A stretch of DNA of 44,289 nt from a bacterium BMS3Abin01 (GTDB lineage: Bacteria > Actinomycetota > Thermoleophilia > BMS3ABIN01): assembly GCA_002897715.1 (NCBI GenBank), contig BDUA01000048.1, positions 1-44,289 on the forward strand, in the 5' to 3' direction. The translations under genes were made by a program, and so were the position numbers. Under the pieces are notes generated by a model. That model saw only the letters and a list, made by a program, of their open reading frames with translations. It did no database searches and was not told the DNA's origin. Shown piece after piece: positions 1 through 7,407 of the stretch. The first letter of the stretch is position 1, and each line of letters begins with the position of its first letter.

Positions 1-2
1 CT

Positions 3-389
3 ACGGGTATGCCCGAGATGTTCTATCTCACGGCCGCGCTGGCATCGGACCGGGAGTTGAATGAAACGGTGGCGCTCATCACCGATGGCCGGTTCTCCGG
101 AGCCACCCGCGGTCCTTGCGTGGGGCATGTCTGCCCCGAGGCGGCGGCTGGTGGCCCCATAGCTGCTCTCAGGGACGGTGACCTTATCGAGGTGGATCTG
201 GAAAAGGGCTCCATCGGACTGGTGGGCAGCGGCGGGGAACGGTTCTCGCCCCGGGAGGCCGGAGAGGTTTTACGCCGGCGCCAGGAGCAAATGGAACCCT
301 GGCAGGCCCCGGCGAGAAGCGGCCTGCTGGGGCTCTATACGCGGACAGCCGGTGATGCATCGGACGGCGCCCGGATGACCGCCAGGTAA
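3..389 (+). CDS. ilvD: Dihydroxy-acid dehydratase, C-terminal fragment
   Basis: The gene runs in from the left edge; about 128 C-terminal codons are present, ending at TAA 387-389. IlvD dehydrates 2,3-dihydroxy-acids to 2-keto acids in valine, leucine and isoleucine synthesis and carries an Fe-S cluster. The fragment shows the family's C-terminal signature: an [12 protein letters not shown] motif, whose serine belongs to the catalytic region, followed by [14 protein letters not shown] and a [11 protein letters not shown] strand. The last 40 residues are poorly conserved, as usual. It points right, towards the convergent apgM-like gene. Its product feeds the leu operon at 9.4 kb, although the two are separated here by about 9 kb. 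Confidence 0.93.
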   Translation, partial: TGMPEMFYLTAALASDRELNETVALITDGRFSGATRGPCVGHVCPEAAAGGPIAALRDGDLIEVDLEKGSIGLVGSGGERFSPREAGEVLRRRQEQMEPWQAPARSGLLGLYTRTAGDASDGARMTAR

Positions 390-570
390 CAAGGCCTGCG
401 GTCTGCGTCGAAGCGGGGCGATACAGGATCATCCCCGCCGGGGATAAAAAAAAAGGAAAATCCGGATATTAATAGAAACTTGACCTGCACCATTCATTAA
501 CTCACAGCTGCGGCACGCGGACGGGATGATTCCTGTCCGGCAGGGCGGCGCCGCAGAAGTGGGGAGGCAG

Positions 571-604
571 GGCGGGGACTTAACGTAGGGCTTAAGTCCC
601 CGCC
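571..604. terminator. Perfect 13-bp inverted repeat between convergent ilvD and apgM-like genes
   Basis: GGCGGGGACTTAA (571-583) and its exact complement (592-604) flank an 8-nt loop. It lies 11 bases beyond the apgM-like stop and 180 bases beyond the ilvD stop. The position between converging genes suggests a bidirectional transcription stop. Neither strand has a real U-tract after the stem, so it is not a textbook intrinsic terminator. The rest of 390-615 holds nothing I recognise. Confidence 0.5.
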
Positions 605-615
605 GCTATTCTCCC

Positions 616-1830
616 TTAAGAAGATACGGTTTCCGCTGTCCCGCTGCCTTCGCTCAATAACTTGTCCATCAGCTTCCAGCCATCAACCCGGCCAACGGTG
701 CCCCGGGCGGCGTCCTGTTCGTTGAAGTCCCCGCCGCCTTCACCCTTCCTTTCCGAGTCATACAGCAGGAAGGGAACGGGCTCGTCAGTATGGGTCTTGA
801 TGTCCAGGGGGGTCGCATGGTCGGGCAACACCAGCAGGCGGAAGGGGCCGGTGTGCTCCAGGCCCGCCAGCAACGGCGCCAGAAGCTCGGAATCGATCCG
901 TTCGATGGCCTCCACCTTGGCGTCACTGTCACCCATATGTGATGCTTCGTCAGGTGCTTCAACATGGATATAGACAAAGTCTTTTTTCTTTAAAGACGCC
1001 AGACCGCTGGCGGCTTTGGCAGCATAATCAGTGTCGAGAAAGCCGGTCGCCCCGGGGACTTCGATGACTTCGAGGCCGGCATAGATGCCTAACCCCTTTA
1101 CCAGATCCACCGCGGAGATAACCGAGCCGCTGATACCGTATCGCTCACCAATGGTGGGAATATTCGGGGCGGTACCCTGTCCCCACAGCCAGATCATGTT
1201 GGCGGGCGCTTTTCCCTCCCGCCGCCGCTGTATGTTTACCGGGTGGTCAGGCAATATCCTGGCCGAGACATCCATCAGTCCCCGCAGCCATGCCGAACCG
1301 CTGCCGGTGGGAAGATGGCCTTCAATGGGCTTGCCGGTAATATCGTGCGGCGGCGTGCACCGTGCCTCAAGACCCTGACCGCCCGTGACCATGATATGGC
1401 GGTAGCTGAGACCGGCATGAAACGCAGCCCCACCGCCGCCGAGGTTGTTCTGGAGAAAATCGATCAGTTCGCCGGCTTCGGTGTCACTTATATGACCTGC
1501 GGAAAAGTCGCGCATCAGACCCTGTTCAACCCACACCAGGTTACACCTGAACGCCACATCTTTCCTGTTCAGTTGGATACCCATGCTGGCGGCCTCCAGG
1601 GGAGCGCGGCCCGTATAGTAATCATGGGGATCGTAGCCCATAACACAGAGGTTGGCGACGTCACTGCCCGGGGGGAAGCCTTCCGGCACCGTGCGGGCCA
1701 GGCCCAGCTCTCCCGCGTCCGCCAGAGCGTCGAGGTTGGGTATGGCCGCCGCCTGCAGCGGTGTCCTGCCGTCCAGCTCCGGGCGTGGATGGTCGGCGGC
1801 GCCGTCGGGAATGAGAACTATATATTTCAT
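616..1830 (-). CDS. ApgM-family phosphoglycerate mutase-like protein, candidate homoserine kinase
   Basis: A 404-residue alkaline-phosphatase-superfamily protein of the archaeal-type, cofactor-independent phosphoglycerate mutase (ApgM) family. The N-terminal VLIPDGAAD metal motif, the PPGSDVANL nucleophile region (Ser56), and the C-terminal LPDHATPLDIKTHT metal ligands are all present, so it should be active. ApgM interconverts 2- and 3-phosphoglycerate. A subgroup of the family has been annotated as proposed homoserine kinase because it sits with hom and thrC, which is the case here: hom, thrC and this gene are packed with 1-7 nt gaps and no thrB is visible. I used ATG 1830 rather than the adjacent upstream TTG 1833. 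The threonine-pathway role is inferred from context; a glycolytic role stays possible. Confidence 0.88.
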   Translation of the reverse strand: MKYIVLIPDGAADHPRPELDGRTPLQAAAIPNLDALADAGELGLARTVPEGFPPGSDVANLCVMGYDPHDYYTGRAPLEAASMGIQLNRKDVAFRCNLVWVEQGLMRDFSAGHISDTEAGELIDFLQNNLGGGGAAFHAGLSYRHIMVTGGQGLEARCTPPHDITGKPIEGHLPTGSGSAWLRGLMDVSARILPDHPVNIQRRREGKAPANMIWLWGQGTAPNIPTIGERYGISGSVISAVDLVKGLGIYAGLEVIEVPGATGFLDTDYAAKAASGLASLKKKDFVYIHVEAPDEASHMGDSDAKVEAIERIDSELLAPLLAGLEHTGPFRLLVLPDHATPLDIKTHTDEPVPFLLYDSERKGEGGGDFNEQDAARGTVGRVDGWKLMDKLLSEGSGTAETVSS

Positions 1831-1837
1831 CAAGGGC

Positions 1838-2890
1838 TTAGAGGTTGAGGATCTTTACGACCTGCTCGAAGTCGGCTGCCACGCGGGTCACGTCAGGGCC
1901 GGTGTTTATCGCCGTATCCGGGTCCTTAAGCCCGTGTCCGGTAAGGATGCAGACCACGGTCGACCCTCCGGGGATAGCCCCCTCGTCGGTTTTCTTTATC
2001 AGGCCGGCGACGCTTGCCGCTGAAGCCGGCTCGCAGAAAGTACCCTCGGCGGCAGCTACCAGGTGGTAGGCGTCGATAATCTCTTCATCACTGACGGCAT
2101 CGATGAAACCGTTGGAAGCGTCCGCCGCTTCCAGGGCCTGGTCTCCGCGCGCGGGGTTGCCTATCCTGATGGCGGTGGCGATGGTCTCCGGTGATTCGAC
2201 CGGGTGGCCCAGCACCAGGGGCGCCGCGCCTGTAGCCTGGAAGCCGATCATCCGGGGCAGGCTGTCGCTCAGGCCGGCCTCGCGGTACTCTTTGAAGCCC
2301 TGCCAGTAAGCGGTGATATTGCCGGCGTTGCCCACCGGTATCGACAGGAAATCCGGGGCATCACCCAGGGCGTCGACGATCTCAAAAGCCCCGGTCTTCT
2401 GACCCTCGATGCGATAAGGGTTGATGGAGTTGACCAGCTGGACCGGGTAGTTGTCGACGATTTCCCTGACTATATCGAGAGCCTGGTCGAAATTGCCTTC
2501 AATAGCGGTAACCCGCGCTCCGTGGGTGAGCGCCTGGGCCAGTTTGCCCGCGGCGATCTTGCCCTCGGGGATGATGACGATGCAACGTATACCGGCGCGT
2601 CCCGCGTAGGCGGCGGCGGCGGCGGAGGTATTGCCGGTGGAGGCGCAGATGACGGCGGCGGTACCCTCCTCCATGCCCTTGGATACGGCCATGGTCATGC
2701 CCCGGTCCTTAAAGCTGCCCGTGGGGTTCAGGCCTTCGAGCTTGAGGAAGACGCGCAACCCCAGGCTCTCGCTGAGCCGGGGGGCCGGCAGCAACGGTGT
2801 ATTCCCTTCATAGAGGGAGATGACCGGAGTCTTTTCCGAGACAGGCAGGAAGCGCCGGTATCTCTCGATCAGGGGGATATTCCTGCTCAT
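1838..2890 (-). CDS. thrC: Threonine synthase
   Basis: PLP fold-type II enzyme of about 350 residues that converts O-phosphohomoserine to threonine and phosphate. Near the N-terminus is [11 protein letters not shown], followed by the PLP-lysine motif [11 protein letters not shown] (Lys61 from this start). The [18 protein letters not shown] phosphate loop and [18 protein letters not shown] follow. The short length and the absence of an N-terminal extension fit the compact class found in many bacteria and archaea. ATG 2890 lies one base after the hom stop (TGATATG), typical of translational coupling. A GTG at 2908 overlapping hom is the alternative. It is followed 7 nt later by the apgM-like gene. 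Confidence 0.95.
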   Translation of the reverse strand: MSRNIPLIERYRRFLPVSEKTPVISLYEGNTPLLPAPRLSESLGLRVFLKLEGLNPTGSFKDRGMTMAVSKGMEEGTAAVICASTGNTSAAAAAYAGRAGIRCIVIIPEGKIAAGKLAQALTHGARVTAIEGNFDQALDIVREIVDNYPVQLVNSINPYRIEGQKTGAFEIVDALGDAPDFLSIPVGNAGNITAYWQGFKEYREAGLSDSLPRMIGFQATGAAPLVLGHPVESPETIATAIRIGNPARGDQALEAADASNGFIDAVSDEEIIDAYHLVAAAEGTFCEPASAASVAGLIKKTDEGAIPGGSTVVCILTGHGLKDPDTAINTGPDVTRVAADFEQVVKILNL

Positions 2891-2891
2891 A

Positions 2892-4190
2892 TCACTGCTC
2901 ACCGTCACCCTCGACCCTGATCGGCCTGGGCTCGGATTTGATATCGGGGAGTGTGGCCAGCTTCTTCAGCGCCGCCATAAAACTCTTTTCCGCGACGGGA
3001 TGGAATACCATCACCAGTTCGGCGTGGGCGCCCCTGCCCTTCTGGATAACGCTTTGGATACCAACCTGGTGATCACCGAAGACGCTGGCGATACTGGCCA
3101 GCACCCCCGGTACGTCCTCGACCTCCAGCCTCAGGTAAAAGGTGGAGATCACGTCCTCTCCGGCGAAGAATCCCAGCTCTTTGTATGCCACGGGATATTC
3201 CAGGAAGCCCGGCGTCCGCCTGGAGACAATAGAGACGACATCGCTCACCACCGCCGAAGCGGTCTCCATGCCGCCGGCGCCGGGACCCGAGAGCATGATC
3301 TCGTCGATGGCGTCGCCTTCGAGAAAGACCGCGTTGTAGGCGCCGCTCACGGCCGCCAGCGGATGCTCCCGGCTCAGCAGCGCCGGATAGACTCTGACAT
3401 TCACCTTGTCCCGGTACAGCTTGGCTACCCCCAGCAGTTTGAGCGTCAGGCCCAGTTCGCGGGCGTATTCGATATCCAGCGGGTTGATGTCTTCGATACC
3501 GGCACAATCCACGTCGTCGAGCTTGACCGTAGAGTGAAAGGCGATGGAAGCCAGGATGGCCATCTTGGCGGCGGCGTCCAGACCGCTGACGTCCTCGGTG
3601 GGGTCCGCCTCGGCATAGCCCAGTTGCTGTGCCCGCGCCAGCGCGTCCTCATATCCGGCGCCGGTCTTGCTCATCTCCGAGAGGATGAAGTTGGTGGTGC
3701 CGTTGACGATGCCGTAAATACTGGTGAGGTTAGCGGCAACCATCGATTCCCTCAGAACCCGGATGACCGGTATGGCGCCGGCCACACTGGCCTCGAACTT
3801 GATCTGGGTTTTCTTCTCCTGGGACAGTTTGAACAGGTAGAAACCCTGCTGGGAGATGAGCTGCTTGTTGGCCGTCACCACCGCCTTGCCTTTCTCGAGG
3901 GCCTCGGTGATGTAGTCGAAGGCGGGCTCGGTGCCACCGATAAGCTCGACGATGATGGTGATGTCCTGATCATCGATGATATCGGCGAAGTCGGTGGTGA
4001 ACATGTCCGGCGGCGCGCCGGAGCGCGGCGCGTCCGATTCACGCACCAGAATCTTCTTGATGCTGATCGTGGCATCGGATGCCTTGGCTATCTCTCCCGA
4101 TTGTTCTTCCAGCAGCCGGTACACATTGGAGCCGACCGTGCCGTACCCCAGCAGACCTATGTGGATGCTTTGTGTGCGGGATGCTTCCAT
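2892..4190 (-). CDS. hom: Homoserine dehydrogenase with C-terminal ACT domain
   Basis: 432 residues. It reduces aspartate 4-semialdehyde to homoserine with NAD(P)H, the branch point to threonine and methionine. The N-terminal Rossmann motif [11 protein letters not shown] (about 12-22), the catalytic-domain motifs [10 protein letters not shown] and [19 protein letters not shown], and an ACT domain at about 350-425 ([22 protein letters not shown]) are all visible. The ACT domain implies allosteric feedback, typically by threonine. A GAGGAGA Shine-Dalgarno precedes ATG 4190. It is the first gene of the hom-thrC-apgM-like unit, 115 nt after the nlpC-like stop. That gap carries a terminator-like hairpin, so hom probably has its own promoter. 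Confidence 0.97.
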   Translation of the reverse strand: MEASRTQSIHIGLLGYGTVGSNVYRLLEEQSGEIAKASDATISIKKILVRESDAPRSGAPPDMFTTDFADIIDDQDITIIVELIGGTEPAFDYITEALEKGKAVVTANKQLISQQGFYLFKLSQEKKTQIKFEASVAGAIPVIRVLRESMVAANLTSIYGIVNGTTNFILSEMSKTGAGYEDALARAQQLGYAEADPTEDVSGLDAAAKMAILASIAFHSTVKLDDVDCAGIEDINPLDIEYARELGLTLKLLGVAKLYRDKVNVRVYPALLSREHPLAAVSGAYNAVFLEGDAIDEIMLSGPGAGGMETASAVVSDVVSIVSRRTPGFLEYPVAYKELGFFAGEDVISTFYLRLEVEDVPGVLASIASVFGDHQVGIQSVIQKGRGAHAELVMVFHPVAEKSFMAALKKLATLPDIKSEPRPIRVEGDGEQ

Positions 4191-4259
4191 CTTCTCCTCA
4201 TACAGGTAGAGATTCGATCGATTACGTCGACGCCAAATGTTATCAGGAGTGGTGGAGAG

Positions 4260-4297
4260 AAAAAAGCAGCAGCCCGCCGGTTGGTGGTGGCCGGCGG
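4260..4297 (-). terminator. Terminator-like hairpin after the NlpC/P60 gene
   Basis: On the minus strand CCGCCGG (4297-4291), a 10-nt loop and CCGGCGG (4280-4274) form a 7-bp GC stem. Six T residues (complement of 4265-4260) follow 8 nt later. It starts 9 nt past the nlpC-like stop. The gap between stem and T-run is longer than usual, so it may be a weak or attenuating stop before hom. Confidence 0.42.
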
Positions 4298-4305
4298 CGG
4301 ATCAC

Positions 4306-5412
4306 CTAGATACGGCAGGCGCCGCTGTAGCCGCCTACAGCTCCGACGCTGGTAATGGAGACTACCGCGCCTTCGTAAGGGGCATGGATCATGCTGCCGC
4401 CGCCGATATAGATACCCACGTGGCTTATAGGACTGCCGAAGAAGACGAGGTCGCCGGGAGCCAGCTGGTTGTAGCTGACAGGGATCCCCGAGTACCGCTG
4501 GGCCGCTGCCGAGTGCGGCAGGTAGACACCCATCTGGGCGTAGACGTACATGGTAAGGCCTGAGCAATCAAAGCCCGACGGGGATGCCCCACCCCAAACA
4601 TAAGGGGTGCCCAGGTATTGCATGGCGATGGATACGGCACCGCCGCTGCCGGGCGGGGGTGGTGGCTCATATGGCGGGTTCGGCTCCCAACCGGGTGAAC
4701 CGGTTTGTTCCGGTGACGGGGAGGCCTCCGGGGAGCTGGCGGGCGCCACGGCGGCCACCTGTTGCTGCGCCTGTGCCTGCTGCTGGGCGAGCATGCCGGC
4801 GATCTCGCTATCGACACCGTTCAGGACTTCCTGGCGTGCCGCCAGCCGGGACTCGATCTCAGCCTTTTCTTTTTCCAGGGTACCGACCAGCTCCTCCTGT
4901 TTCTTGCGGCTCTGTTCCAGCTCCGTCCGGGTATCCTCCACCTCCGTCTTGTAGCGAAGTACCTCTGCCACATCCGCCTTGTCCTGGCTGCCGATGCGAC
5001 CCAGCATATCGAAACGTGACATGAATTCGTTGAAGTCGGAGGTATTGACGATGACATCGACAAAGGCGACGCTGCCTGCACGGTAGATCTTTTCCATGCG
5101 GGTATTGAGCCGGTCCTGGGCCGCGGCCAGGTTGGCTGAAGCCTCCGCCAGTGCTTTCTCACTATCCGCCAGCCGCTGGTTGGTCAGCTCCAGCTCCACG
5201 CCCGCCTGGTTGTAACGCTCGACCGCCTGCTCCGCGGCCAGGTTGATAGCGTCGATCTCCGCCTGTATCTGATCCGCTTGTGCCTGGCTGGACGCCAGGT
5301 TGGACTGAGCCTGGGCCGAGGCAAGGAAGGTCGATAGTATACAGACAGAGAGGAACCCTACCCCGATAAACCCGATAAGTAAACGCGTAATCAGCAGCCT
5401 GGGTATATACAT
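4306..5412 (-). CDS. Secreted NlpC/P60 peptidoglycan endopeptidase with coiled-coil N-terminus
   Basis: 368 residues. A hydrophobic signal peptide spans about residues 5-33 (cleavage likely after ASA). A long Ala/Gln/Glu-rich coiled coil runs from 37 to about 220, a Ser/Pro/Gly linker from 221 to 258, and a C-terminal NlpC/P60 domain from about 260 to 368. The cysteine-peptidase residues are present: Cys283 in FDCSGL, His331 in SHVGIYIG and His343 in MIHAPYEG. The layout matches RipA/CwlO-type hydrolases that cut stem peptides during wall growth or daughter-cell separation. The coiled coil normally provides autoinhibition or docking to an FtsEX-type activator; no ftsEX is in view. It diverges from the c-di-GMP gene at 5606. 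Confidence 0.92.
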   Translation of the reverse strand: MYIPRLLITRLLIGFIGVGFLSVCILSTFLASAQAQSNLASSQAQADQIQAEIDAINLAAEQAVERYNQAGVELELTNQRLADSEKALAEASANLAAAQDRLNTRMEKIYRAGSVAFVDVIVNTSDFNEFMSRFDMLGRIGSQDKADVAEVLRYKTEVEDTRTELEQSRKKQEELVGTLEKEKAEIESRLAARQEVLNGVDSEIAGMLAQQQAQAQQQVAAVAPASSPEASPSPEQTGSPGWEPNPPYEPPPPPGSGGAVSIAMQYLGTPYVWGGASPSGFDCSGLTMYVYAQMGVYLPHSAAAQRYSGIPVSYNQLAPGDLVFFGSPISHVGIYIGGGSMIHAPYEGAVVSITSVGAVGGYSGACRI

Positions 5413-5545
5413 GGTTGTTTCTTCACAAAACCGGCAGGCGATACGGCGCTGCCGTCGATTTATTTGTTCACAGATCTAGTTATTATTCGCTGGTTGGTGG
5501 CTTTACCCTTTAGGGGCGGGCAAGGGGTTCATGCTTCCGGAAAGC

Positions 5546-5572
5546 TAAAGTTTAGCCACCTGGCGCCGATGC
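5546..5572 (+). promoter_or_regulatory. Sigma-28 (FliA/SigD/WhiG) type promoter
   Basis: TAAAGTTT (5546-5553), an 11-nt spacer and GCCGATGC (5565-5572) match the FliA consensus TAAAGTTT-N11-GCCGATAA at 14 of 16 positions with exact spacing. The predicted start near 5579 leaves a short leader before the strong GGGGAGGAGG ribosome site and ATG 5606. The -35 lies in a small palindrome (GCTAAAGTTTAGC, 5544-5556). GGTGGCT 5496-5502 is complementary to AGCCACC 5554-5560. It points at the GGDEF/HD-GYP tandem. Confidence 0.82.
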
Positions 5573-5605
5573 CAGCTGCAGAGTCGGAAAAACGGGGAGG
5601 AGGCA

Positions 5606-7372
5606 ATGGCTAACCCTCAACAACGCTCCTGGTTTTCCAGGGCTTTGTATTATGGCATTATCGGGGCCTTCGGCGGCCTGGCGTATGCACTTTTGGCATT
5701 CGTGATAGATAGCAATACGCGCTACGAGTTTGCCGGGATACATCTGTTTATCGCTCCGCTTATCGCCGGCGCTTTCGCGTTTGTTCTCGGTCGTGAAGAA
5801 GACTGCATCCGCGGGCAGGCCCTCCAGCTGGAGGAGGCCAGAAACAGATTCACATCACTGGCCCATGCGGCCATCGCCGACGACGACTGGGAAGTCAACC
5901 TCCATGATATCGGTGCTCCTACCTGCTGGAAGGTCAAGGGATGCCATGCCACCGATTGCCCCGTCCACGGCAAGCACCATGTGCGGTGCTGGCTGATTGC
6001 CGGGACCTTGTGTGACGGTGAAGTTCAGGAGCGCTTCGCCCGGAAGCTCAACGACTGTGTCCACTGTGATGTTTACCGGGAGACCATCGGTTCCGACCCC
6101 ATGAACCAGATCGGGGAGACCTTCAACAACCTTATCTGGGCATTGAGCGAGAAAGAGGAGATGCTCGTCCAGGCCCACAGGGAACTGGAGACGAAATACC
6201 ATGAGTTGGAGGAACAGCAGAAGGAGACTCGCCGGGCAGCGGAAACCGATGCGCTCACCGGACTTGGCAACTATGAACACTTCCGTCGTTACCTGAAGAA
6301 GTTCGCTGTCAGGTCCCGGCGCTACGGCACACCGCTTTCCTTGCTGCTGATCGACCTGGAACACTTTAAAACCATCAATAACGAGTACGGGTTCCAGAAA
6401 GGTGACCTGGTGCTCCAGGCGGTAGGTGCCCTGTTGAAGGCTGAGATCGGTGCCGGGGACTACACCGCCCGTTACGGTGGCGAGGAGTTCGTCATCCTCC
6501 TGCACGGGCTGGAAGGTGAAGCGGCGCTGGAGTTCGCGGAGAATCTCCTGGAGAAGTTCAAGCGCGTCGCCGAGGATGCGGATTTGTCCAGGGAATACCT
6601 GGTGGTTAATATCGGTGTGGCCGATATCCCTGATTGTGCCGCTGATGCGGGCAGTTTGCTGACGGCAGCCGACACGGCGCTGCTGTTTGCCAGGAGGAAG
6701 AAGGACAGCAGCGTAGCCTATTTCCGTGACCTCTCCGAAATGGAACTGGAGAAGGGAGACCTGGACCGGCTGGGCAGCAGACTTGACGGTGCCGGCCTGG
6801 AGACCCTGAGCGCGCTGGCGGAGGCTGTCAATGCCAGTGACCAGTACCAGGGTGAGGATTCGGAAGACCTGTCTTCGCTGGCTGTAACCCTGGCCCATGA
6901 CCTGGGCATGAACAGGGAACAGGCCCGGGCGCTATCGCTCGCCACCAAGCTGCATGATATCGGCAAGATCGGAGTACCGGGGTCGGTGCTGAGAAAAACG
7001 GGAAAACTTTCTGATGATGAACTGTCCATGGTGCAGCGGCATCCGGAGATCGGGCAACGCATCCTGGAAGAGGCCGAGCAGATCAAGGACCTGATCTCCG
7101 CCATCCTTTACCACCATGAGCGATGGGACGGCATGGGCTATCCGGAGAGGCTCCGGGGAGAACAGATACCCCTCATGGCCAGAATCGTAGGCATTTTTGA
7201 TGCATACAGGGCCATGCGTTGTGATCGCCCTTATCGCCGGGCGTTGGTACGGAAGCAGGCGGCCGCCGAGCTACGCAAAGGCGCCGGCACCCAGTTCGAC
7301 CCGGACCTGGTGGAGAGATTCCTCGACCTGGTGGAGAACGACAGCTGTGAACTGGAAAGGAAAGCCGGCTAA
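5606..7372 (+). CDS. Membrane GGDEF + HD-GYP c-di-GMP protein with Cys-rich CW domain (copy 1)
   Basis: 588 residues. Two N-terminal hydrophobic segments (about 14-35 and 45-62) are followed by a cysteine-rich module at 107-154 (Cys107, 113, 118, 128, 136, 151, 154) resembling the two-CW domain. A coiled linker comes next, then GGDEF at about 212-370 and HD-GYP at about 395-575. The diguanylate cyclase loop is YGGEEF (291-295), but the inhibitory-site Arg is lost (GAGD, 282-285) and the usual DxD of the metal site reads D250-L-E252. HD-GYP keeps HDIGKIG (His450-Asp451) and HHERWDGMGYP (503-513), while the early conserved His of the YTxxHS motif is Asp417. Both synthesis and hydrolysis of c-di-GMP are possible. 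The cysteines suggest a metal or redox input. It is transcribed from the sigma-28 promoter. Confidence 0.93.
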   Translation: MANPQQRSWFSRALYYGIIGAFGGLAYALLAFVIDSNTRYEFAGIHLFIAPLIAGAFAFVLGREEDCIRGQALQLEEARNRFTSLAHAAIADDDWEVNLHDIGAPTCWKVKGCHATDCPVHGKHHVRCWLIAGTLCDGEVQERFARKLNDCVHCDVYRETIGSDPMNQIGETFNNLIWALSEKEEMLVQAHRELETKYHELEEQQKETRRAAETDALTGLGNYEHFRRYLKKFAVRSRRYGTPLSLLLIDLEHFKTINNEYGFQKGDLVLQAVGALLKAEIGAGDYTARYGGEEFVILLHGLEGEAALEFAENLLEKFKRVAEDADLSREYLVVNIGVADIPDCAADAGSLLTAADTALLFARRKKDSSVAYFRDLSEMELEKGDLDRLGSRLDGAGLETLSALAEAVNASDQYQGEDSEDLSSLAVTLAHDLGMNREQARALSLATKLHDIGKIGVPGSVLRKTGKLSDDELSMVQRHPEIGQRILEEAEQIKDLISAILYHHERWDGMGYPERLRGEQIPLMARIVGIFDAYRAMRCDRPYRRALVRKQAAAELRKGAGTQFDPDLVERFLDLVENDSCELERKAG

Positions 7373-7407
7373 AGACCGTAACGGGCAGGCATGGAAAAGA
7401 GGCGGAA

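Noticed and set aside
431-454. ATCCCC-GCC-GGGGAT hairpin followed by nine A residues
   Set aside because: On the plus strand A, not T, follows the stem, and on the minus strand the T-run comes before it, so it cannot be an intrinsic terminator in either direction; the 3-nt loop is also tight.
2820-4355. Long open frames antisense to hom/thrC and, at 9618-11489, antisense to leuA/leuC
   Set aside because: They follow the codon periodicity of the real genes on the other strand in high-GC DNA and encode no recognisable protein.
5413-5605. c-di-AMP (ydaO) riboswitch before the NlpC/P60 gene or c-di-GMP riboswitch before the GGDEF gene
   Set aside because: Both would be sensible by gene content, but the conserved core sequences of neither class are present; the conserved-looking stretch is a sigma-28 promoter.
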